Shown here piece by piece: positions 1 through 5,590 of a DNA stretch of 6,926 bases. Within the stretch, counting starts at the first letter, position 1; the number at the start of each line of letters is the position of its first letter. The DNA comes from Rubrobacteraceae bacterium (GTDB taxonomy: Bacteria > Actinomycetota > Rubrobacteria > Rubrobacterales > Rubrobacteraceae), in NCBI GenBank assembly GCA_021156345.1, contig JAJNDJ010000104.1:1-6926 (forward strand). The letters are read 5' to 3'. The notes under the pieces were generated by a model, which worked only from the letters and a program-made list of their open reading frames with translations, was not told the DNA's origin and searched no databases. Both the position numbers and the translations under genes were made by a program.

Positions 1-3000
1 GGCGTTATCTTCTACCGCGCGCACTGGATGAGCGGGAACACAGCCTTCGTGGATGCGCTCGTCGAGGCGCTGGAGGCCGCCGGGGCCGACGCCCTGCCTG
101 TCTACTGCTACTCGTTGCGGGCGGGTCCTGACGGACAGGTGCCAGGGCTGGAGCTCCTGAAAGACAGAGTAGATTGCCTCGTCACCACCGTCCTCGCCGG
201 TGGTGGGTCCAACGCGGCGGACGCCAGGAGATCCGGCTCTCCCGAAGAGTGGCTGGAGTGGGACGTCCCTGCACTCGAAGAGCTGGGCGTCCCCGTCATA
301 CAGGGCATCTGCACGACCTCGACGCGGGAGGCCTGGCTTGCTTCGGACGCCGGCCTCTCCCCACTAGACACAGCATGGCAGGTGGCCATACCGGAGTTCG
401 ATGGGCGCATCATCGGGGTCCCCTTCTCGTTCAAAGAACGCCTCGGCGAAGGTTCGCCCGTCGGCGCCCCGCTCACCCTCTACAAAGCCGCCCCCGAACG
501 TACCGCGCGCCTCGCAGGGCTCGCGGCTCGCTTCGCCAGACTCGGGCGTATCCCGAACTCGGAGAAGAGAGTCGCCGTTCTCCTCTCCAACTACCCGACC
601 AAGCACTCGCGGGTAGGTAACGCTGTGGGACTAGATACTCCGGTTAGCGCTATCAGGTTGCTCGAGGCAATGCGGGAGGCGGGCTATACGGTAGAGGGTG
701 CGCCAGAGAGAGGTGACGAACTCATCCACTCGCTCATCGCCGCTGGGGGCCATGATCTCGAGTTCCTGACCGCAGATCAGCTCGAGAACGCCGCCGGACG
801 CCTGGATGCGAAACGCTACGCGGAGTGGTTCGGCCGGCTGCCAGAGGAACTGCGGAGCGACGTGGAGGAACACTGGGGGAGGCCGCCGGGTGATCTGTAC
901 GTTGATGGGGACGAGTTCGTCGTAGCGGGACTCTCTTTCGGAAACGTCTTCGTGGGCATCCAGCCGCCGAGAGGTTTCGGGGAGAATCCGATCGCGATCT
1001 ACCACGACCCCGACCTCCCGCCGACGCACCACTACCTCGCTGCCTACTGGTGGATGATCGAGGAGTTCGGTGCTGACGCGATAGTCCACCTCGGCAAGCA
1101 TGGTACGCTGGAGTGGCTGCCTGGCAAATCTCTTGGCCTCTCCCCCTCATGCGCCCCCGATGCCGCCCTGCGCGACGTGCCGCTCTACTATCCCTTTGTC
1201 GTAAACGACCCTGGCGAGGGGACGCAGGCCAAAAGAAGGGCGCACGCGACCGTCGTTGACCATCTGATCCCACCCATGACCCGGGCCGAGACGTACGACG
1301 ATCTGGCGAAGCTCGAGCAACTCCTGGACGAGTATTATCAGGTAGAGACGCTCGACCCCTCGAAGCTGCCAGCGATAAGGGTCAGGATCTGGGAGACCCT
1401 CCGCAATGCGGAGCTTCACCGCGACCTCGGCGTCGAGGAGCAGCCCGAAGAGTTCTCCGATTTCCTCACCCACGTCGACGGATACCTCTGTGAGATCAAA
1501 GACCTGCCCATAAGGGGCGGTCTGCACATCCTGGGCGAGACGCCTGATGGCGAGCCCCTGCGCCACCTCCTGGCCTCCATCCTGCGCCTCGGCGCCGGTG
1601 AAGTACCTGGGTTGCGCCGTGCCGCAGGCGCCGCCTTCGGCCTCGAGGAGAGGGTTCTTGCAGAGAACGGCGGCACGAAGGTCGAGGCTCCGCCCGGACT
1701 CGTCGAGCACTTCCCCGGTACATTGGTAACGGCCTCAGATCTCCTCGACAGGCTGGAGGAAGCGCAGCAGGCACTGCTCCGAGGGATGGAGAAGCGGGGC
1801 TGGGACGCGTACGCCGTCGGCGCGGTGTGTCAGGAGACGCTAGGCTTCGCCGATGCCGGCGTGGAGCGGTCTTTGCGTTTTGCGGCCGAGGAGGTCGTTC
1901 CGCGCCTGATGCGCACGCCCGAAGAGATGGGGAACCTGCTCTCCGGTCTCGGGGGTGGGTACGTGCCCGCCGGACCTTCCGGGTCCCCGACGCGCGGGCT
2001 GGTGAATGTGCTTCCAACGGGGCGCAACTTCTACTCCGTGGACCCCAAGGCGCTGCCGAGCGCGCTCTCGTGGGAAGTTGGACAGGGGCTCGCGAACGAC
2101 TTGCTTCGGCGCTATCTCGAAGAAGAGGGCCGTTATCCGGAGACGGTCGGCATCGTGGTGTGGGGGACGGCAGCCATGAGAACCCAGGGCGACGACGTCT
2201 CGGAGATCCTGGCTCTGCTCGGCGTAAGACCCGTCTGGAACGAGGAGTCGCGGCGGGTCATCGGACTCGAAGTGATTCCGCTCCAGGATCTAGGAAGGCC
2301 AAGGATCGACGTAACGGTCAGGATCAGCGGCTTCTTCAGGGATGCTTTTCCGAACCTGATCTCCCTCCTCGACGATGCCTTCATCGCCCTCGCCAACCTC
2401 GACGAGCCCGACGACATGAACTTCGTCAAAAAGCACGCCGGCGACGTCTGGGGAGGGTATGCCTATGGTAGAGGGTTAGATGGCATCGAGGCGCGGGGGG
2501 CCATGGAGTCCAACCTGCGCAGGACGGAGATCGCAGTAAAGAACGTGGACAACCGCGAGCACGACCTCTTCGACTCGGACGACTACTTTCAATACCACGG
2601 AGGTATGATCGCCGCCGTCCGGGCCCTTACGGGCCGCGACCCGAAAGCGTACATCGGAGACTCCGCAGACCCGTCGAGGGTGAAGACGAGGGATCTCTCC
2701 GAAGAGGCCCGCCGCGTCTTCCGGAGCCGCGTGGCCAACCCGAAGTGGATAACGGCCATGCAGCGCCACGGCTACAAGGGCGCCTTCGAGCTCTCTGCTA
2801 CCGTGGACTACCTCTTCGGCTACGATGCCACAGCTGGCGTCGTCGAAGACTGGATGTACAGCGACGTAACCAGGAAGTACGTCCTCGACCAGGGGGTAAG
2901 GGACTTCATGCAGCAGTCCAACCCCTGGGCGCTCCGCGCCATCTCGGAGCGTCTGCTCGAGGCGGCGCAACGCGGCCTCTGGTCCGAACCAGACAGCGAA

Positions 3001-3066
3001 GACCTTGAAGCTCTCAAACAGGTTTATCTGGAGAACGAGGGGATGCTGGAGGAAGGTATATCATGA
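1..3066 (+). CDS. cobN: Cobaltochelatase large subunit CobN (5'-partial)
   Basis: CobN is the tetrapyrrole-binding subunit of the ATP-dependent cytoplasmic chelatase that inserts Co2+ into hydrogenobyrinic acid a,c-diamide. The frame is open from base 1: nine codons (GVIFYRAHW) precede the first ATG at 28 and belong to the conserved block around YRAHWxxGNTAFVDAL. The gene therefore starts upstream and ATG 28 is not its start. 1021 residues are visible; full CobN proteins have about 1200-1275. Diagnostic blocks in order: QVAIPEFDGR, YPTKHSRVGNAVGLDTP, QPPRGFGENPIAIYHDPD, HLGKHGTLEWLPGK (1087-1128), VNDPGEGTQAKRR (1198-1236), GYVPAGPSGSPTRGLVN, AMRTQGDD, GRPRIDVTVRISGFFRDAFP, DSDDYFQYHGG, and ATVDYLFGYDATAGVVEDWM near the end. 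These fit actinobacterial CobN rather than BchH/ChlH. Oddity: about 48 residues normally found between the NFVxxHA and WGGYAYG blocks are absent near 2437-2448, so activity is uncertain although the frame is intact. The stop overlaps the next start (ATGA). Confidence 0.95.
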   Translation, partial: GVIFYRAHWMSGNTAFVDALVEALEAAGADALPVYCYSLRAGPDGQVPGLELLKDRVDCLVTTVLAGGGSNAADARRSGSPEEWLEWDVPALEELGVPVIQGICTTSTREAWLASDAGLSPLDTAWQVAIPEFDGRIIGVPFSFKERLGEGSPVGAPLTLYKAAPERTARLAGLAARFARLGRIPNSEKRVAVLLSNYPTKHSRVGNAVGLDTPVSAIRLLEAMREAGYTVEGAPERGDELIHSLIAAGGHDLEFLTADQLENAAGRLDAKRYAEWFGRLPEELRSDVEEHWGRPPGDLYVDGDEFVVAGLSFGNVFVGIQPPRGFGENPIAIYHDPDLPPTHHYLAAYWWMIEEFGADAIVHLGKHGTLEWLPGKSLGLSPSCAPDAALRDVPLYYPFVVNDPGEGTQAKRRAHATVVDHLIPPMTRAETYDDLAKLEQLLDEYYQVETLDPSKLPAIRVRIWETLRNAELHRDLGVEEQPEEFSDFLTHVDGYLCEIKDLPIRGGLHILGETPDGEPLRHLLASILRLGAGEVPGLRRAAGAAFGLEERVLAENGGTKVEAPPGLVEHFPGTLVTASDLLDRLEEAQQALLRGMEKRGWDAYAVGAVCQETLGFADAGVERSLRFAAEEVVPRLMRTPEEMGNLLSGLGGGYVPAGPSGSPTRGLVNVLPTGRNFYSVDPKALPSALSWEVGQGLANDLLRRYLEEEGRYPETVGIVVWGTAAMRTQGDDVSEILALLGVRPVWNEESRRVIGLEVIPLQDLGRPRIDVTVRISGFFRDAFPNLISLLDDAFIALANLDEPDDMNFVKKHAGDVWGGYAYGRGLDGIEARGAMESNLRRTEIAVKNVDNREHDLFDSDDYFQYHGGMIAAVRALTGRDPKAYIGDSADPSRVKTRDLSEEARRVFRSRVANPKWITAMQRHGYKGAFELSATVDYLFGYDATAGVVEDWMYSDVTRKYVLDQGVRDFMQQSNPWALRAISERLLEAAQRGLWSEPDSEDLEALKQVYLENEGMLEEGIS
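2437..2448 (+). other. Junction of apparent in-frame deletion in cobN
   Basis: Here the protein reads NFVKKHA-GDV-WGGYAYG. In CobN proteins as I remember them, these two blocks are separated by about 50 residues carrying RIFGxxPGxYGAG, then a W-R/E-D segment and an LAxxY segment. None of that is found here or elsewhere in the visible protein, while the flanking blocks are well conserved on both sides. The gap corresponds to about 144 bases and keeps the reading frame. The exact breakpoint cannot be placed without a homologous sequence. The recalled comparison is the basis; no alignment was run. Confidence 0.72.
3048..3057 (+). promoter_or_regulatory. Ribosome-binding site of the chelatase subunit gene
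   Basis: GGAGGAAGGT lies inside the last codons of cobN. The GGAGG core (3048-3052) ends 10 bases before ATG 3063. It supports that start and, with the ATGA overlap, suggests translational coupling to cobN. Confidence 0.8.
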
Positions 3067-5012
3067 ACGCCTACCTGCATCCCTATCCATTCTCAGCCAT
3101 CGTGGGCCAGGACGATCTGAAACTGGCTCTGCTCGTGAACGCCATCTCCCCCCAGGTAGGGGGTGTGCTCGTGCGCGGCCAGAAAGGGACGGCGAAGTCC
3201 ACGGCGGTGCGGGCGCTGGCGAGCCTACTGCCCGGCATACGGGTCATCTCCGGCTGCCCTTATTCCTGTGATCCGGAAGCCCCCAACCCGGAATGCCCGG
3301 CGGGACCGCACCCGCTTGATGCCTCCGCCGAGTCGAGGCCGGTGCGGCTTGTGGAGCTACCTGTGGGGGCCAGCACGGACCGTCTCGCCGGGACTCTGGA
3401 CATCGAGAAGGCGCTCTCGGAGGGGAGGAAGGCGTTCGAGCCTGGGTTGCTGGCGGCGGCGCACAGGGGCATCCTGTACGTGGACGAGGTGAATCTTCTC
3501 TCCGACCACCTCGTGGATCTGCTCCTCGACGTAGCCGCTATGGGCGTGAACCACGTCGAGCGCGAGGGCGTGAGCGTGCGTCATCCCTCGCGCTTTATCC
3601 TGGTCGGCACTATGAACCCCGAGGAGGGCGAGCTCCGCCCACAACTCCTCGACCGCTTCGGCGTCACCGTGGAGGTCTCAGGGAGCCTGGATCCCGCAGA
3701 CAGGGTCGAGGTCGTCAGGCGCAGGCTACGCTACGAGGCTGACCCTGGGGAGTTCTCCAGAGAATGGTCGAACGTGGACGCGAAGCTCGCGGCTTCCGTG
3801 GAATCGGCCCGTCTGCTGCTTCCCGGCGTCGGCCTGGACGAGGACATCTTGTTCAGGATATCGACCCTCTGCGCGGAACTCGGTGTCGATGGCCTGCGCG
3901 GCGACCTGGTTACAGCCAAGACCGCCCGTACGCTGGCCGCATGGGATGCCAGGAACGAAGTGGTTCTCGACGACGTGAAGCGGGCCGCTCTGCTGGCCCT
4001 CTCGCACCGCCGCAGACGAGGGCCCTTCGAGCAGCCTGGCGTTGACCCCGAAGAACTGGAGAACGCCCTCTCCGAAGACCCCGACCCGCCTGAAGGCCCT
4101 GACGGTGGCACGCTCCCGCCTTCTGCGAGCGAGGATGTCGGGGAGGTATCTAGTAGCGTGCGAGAGCCTGAGCCTTCGGAGGCACAGACGGGAGCCGTAG
4201 AGCGGAGCCACGCAGCTTCGGATCCGTTCGACCCTGTGCGGCTCGAGATTACCGAGAAGGGCAAGGGAGGACCTCTCGGCCGCAGGAGCCGCGTTTCGGG
4301 TGAGACCGGGCATCCTGTCGCGGATAGGGAGAACGGAGAGAGACCGAGGGACGTGGCGTTGGCGGCGACGGTAAGGGCCGCGGCGCCGCACCAGATGGCG
4401 CGGGGCCGTGAGGGACCTGGGATCGAGGTTCGTACCCGCGATCTGCGTCAGAACGTCAGGGAGGGGAGGGAGGGGAACCTGATCCTCTTCCTCGTCGACG
4501 CGAGTGGCTCGATGGCGGCCCGCAAACGCATGTCCTCCGTCAAGGGCGCCGTACTCTCCCTCTTGAACGATGCCTACCAGCGCCGCGATAAGGTAGCCAT
4601 GATCTCCTTCCGTGGAGAAATAGCCAGGATACTCTTGCCCCCGACATCGAGCGTCGTGCTGGCTACCTCACGCCTGGAGGACCTCCCGACCGGGGGCCGC
4701 ACGCCCCTCGCAGCGGGTATCGAGAAGGCCGCTGAAGTCTTGAAGAGGGAAGAACTGCGCGACAGGGAGCGCCGGCCTCTGCTGATCCTGCTGACCGATG
4801 GGAGGGCGACTACGGGACCCGACCCGCAGGTGGCCGCTGCGCGACTGCGCTCCCTCGGGGCCACTTCATTCGTTGTGGACACCGAGGAAGGCTACGTCCG
4901 ACTCGGGATGGCGGGCGAGCTGGCAGGGGCGATGGGTGGGCGGTGCCTTCGCCTGGAGGAACTGCGGGCTGATTCGCTCGTTGAGCTGATCGAGAGGAGA
5001 AGGGTAGCGTGA
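3063..5012 (+). CDS. Fused ChlI/ChlD-type chelatase subunit (AAA+ ATPase plus VWA domain)
   Basis: 649 residues, probably the ATP-driven motor of the chelatase whose large subunit is CobN. Residues 1-320 form a BchI/ChlI-like AAA+ domain: Walker A GQKGTAKST (39-47, Lys45), conserved cysteines 65, 69 and 78, Walker B ILYVDE (137-142), sensor-1 Asn185 in GTMNPEEGELRPQ, and arginine-finger candidate Arg198 in LLDRFG. Residues about 322-455 are a low-complexity, acidic and proline-rich linker, as in BchD/ChlD. Residues about 474-645 are a VWA domain with a complete MIDAS: DASGS (479-483), Thr547 in GGRTPL and Asp579 in LLTDG. Length and layout fit the actinobacterial proteins named magnesium chelatase or putative cobaltochelatase. 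Position directly after cobN and before cobO and cobB argues for cobalt, not magnesium; no chlorophyll gene is visible. It would replace CobS plus CobT. Start ATG 3063 has a good ribosome-binding site and overlaps cobN by 4 bases. The DNA before the VWA domain carries a tandem repeat and G-quadruplex motif. Confidence 0.93.
   Translation: MNAYLHPYPFSAIVGQDDLKLALLVNAISPQVGGVLVRGQKGTAKSTAVRALASLLPGIRVISGCPYSCDPEAPNPECPAGPHPLDASAESRPVRLVELPVGASTDRLAGTLDIEKALSEGRKAFEPGLLAAAHRGILYVDEVNLLSDHLVDLLLDVAAMGVNHVEREGVSVRHPSRFILVGTMNPEEGELRPQLLDRFGVTVEVSGSLDPADRVEVVRRRLRYEADPGEFSREWSNVDAKLAASVESARLLLPGVGLDEDILFRISTLCAELGVDGLRGDLVTAKTARTLAAWDARNEVVLDDVKRAALLALSHRRRRGPFEQPGVDPEELENALSEDPDPPEGPDGGTLPPSASEDVGEVSSSVREPEPSEAQTGAVERSHAASDPFDPVRLEITEKGKGGPLGRRSRVSGETGHPVADRENGERPRDVALAATVRAAAPHQMARGREGPGIEVRTRDLRQNVREGREGNLILFLVDASGSMAARKRMSSVKGAVLSLLNDAYQRRDKVAMISFRGEIARILLPPTSSVVLATSRLEDLPTGGRTPLAAGIEKAAEVLKREELRDRERRPLLILLTDGRATTGPDPQVAAARLRSLGATSFVVDTEEGYVRLGMAGELAGAMGGRCLRLEELRADSLVELIERRRVA
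4458..4475 (+). repeat. Tandem 9-bp duplication forming a G-quadruplex motif
   Basis: Two perfect copies of AGGGAGGGG lie head to tail (4458-4466 and 4467-4475), encoding Arg-Glu-Gly twice (residues 466-471) just before the VWA domain. The G tracts are 3, 4, 3 and 4 bases long with single-A loops between them, the arrangement expected to be most stable for a parallel G-quadruplex. It is on the coding strand, so the mRNA could form it too. Whether it folds in the cell is not known. Confidence 0.85.
4995..5003 (+). promoter_or_regulatory. Ribosome-binding site of cobO
   Basis: AGGAGAAGG lies in the final codons of the chelatase gene. The AGGAG core ends 9 bases before GTG 5009 and supports this non-ATG start. 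The next in-frame Met is at residue 44, beyond the P-loop, so it cannot be the start. Confidence 0.75.
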
Positions 5013-5590
5013 GCGAGACGCGGGAGGCAAGAGAACCAAGAGAGCAGCGGCTGAGAAAGAGGTCGAACAGGGAGAGGCCTCTACTTATCGTCAACACCGG
5101 ACACGGTAAAGGCAAGTCCACGGCCTCCTTCGGCGTCATGCTAAGGGGCTGGGCGCGCGGCTACCGCATAGGGGTCTACCAGTTCGTCAAGAGCGGCAAA
5201 TGGAACGTCGGCGAACAGAAGGCCGCCGAGGCTCTGGGTAACATCGACTGGTTCAAACAGGGTGACGGATGGACGTGGACCGTAAAGGACCTGGAGCACT
5301 CCGCCGACCTCGCCCGCGAGGGGTGGGAGGAGGTTAAGCGCCGTCTCGCAGACGAGACCTACGACATGCTGCTCCTCGATGAGTTCACCTACCCCATGAA
5401 GTTCGGGTGGGTGGATACCAGCGAGGTCGTTGAGGTTCTAAAGAACCGTCCCGGCTTCCAGCACGTCATCATTACAGGCCGCGACGCCCCGCCCGAACTG
5501 CTGGAGATCTCCGACCTCGTGAGCGAGGTAAACAAGGTCAAACACCCCTTCGACGAAGGCTATCGGGGCCAGAAAGGTATCGAGTGGTAG
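5009..5590 (+). CDS. cobO: Cob(I)yrinic acid a,c-diamide adenosyltransferase CobO (BtuR/CobO/CobP family)
   Basis: 193 residues, a normal length for the family. The enzyme transfers the 5'-deoxyadenosyl group of ATP to the cobalt of reduced cob(I)yrinic acid a,c-diamide (or salvaged corrinoids) in the cytoplasm. Visible features: a charged 23-residue N-terminal arm; P-loop NTGHGKGKST (29-38); QFVKSGKWNVGE (58-69); Walker-B-like LLLDE (121-125) followed by FTYPMKFGW; the family block VIITGRDAPPELLE; and the typical C-terminal KHPFDEGYRGQKGIEW. No key motif is missing. The GTG start at 5009 overlaps the chelatase stop by 4 bases (GTGA) and has a good ribosome-binding site. The stop lies 7 bases inside cobB. 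Operon position immediately after the chelatase matches its place in the pathway, one step after cobalt insertion and reduction. A separate PduO-type or EutT-type enzyme is excluded by the motifs. Confidence 0.96.
   Translation: MSETREAREPREQRLRKRSNRERPLLIVNTGHGKGKSTASFGVMLRGWARGYRIGVYQFVKSGKWNVGEQKAAEALGNIDWFKQGDGWTWTVKDLEHSADLAREGWEEVKRRLADETYDMLLLDEFTYPMKFGWVDTSEVVEVLKNRPGFQHVIITGRDAPPELLEISDLVSEVNKVKHPFDEGYRGQKGIEW
5572..5577 (+). promoter_or_regulatory. Ribosome-binding site of cobB
   Basis: GAAAGG within the end of cobO, 6 bases before GTG 5584. It is weaker than the other two sites, so coupling to cobO translation through the 7-base overlap is likely important. It decides the start, because no ATG lies between it and the P-loop codons. 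Confidence 0.6.

Noticed and set aside
28..30. ATG 28 as the start of cobN
   Set aside because: The nine codons before it encode GVIFYRAHW, part of a conserved CobN block, and no stop precedes it, so the gene enters from outside the window.
1496..2017. Open frame of 173 codons on the - strand opposite cobN
   Set aside because: Its composition is dominated by Arg, Pro, Ser and Ala, it has no recognisable motif, and the + strand here encodes conserved CobN blocks.
2620..2634. Small inverted repeat GGCCC-TTAC-GGGCC in cobN
   Set aside because: A 5-bp GC stem is expected by chance in DNA of this composition.
4026..4425. The low-complexity linker of the chelatase subunit as a novel domain
   Set aside because: Acidic, proline-rich linkers between the AAA+ and VWA parts are typical of ChlD/BchD-type proteins; no folded-domain motif is visible.
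4905..4940. Second G-rich stretch near the end of the chelatase gene as a G-quadruplex
   Set aside because: It has enough G tracts, but forming a four-tract structure needs a loop of about 10 bases, outside the usual motif. It is much weaker than 4458-4475.
3063..5012. Magnesium chelatase for chlorophyll synthesis
   Set aside because: The ChlI/ChlD-like domains alone would allow it, but the partner gene is CobN-like rather than BchH-like and all neighbours are cobalamin genes.
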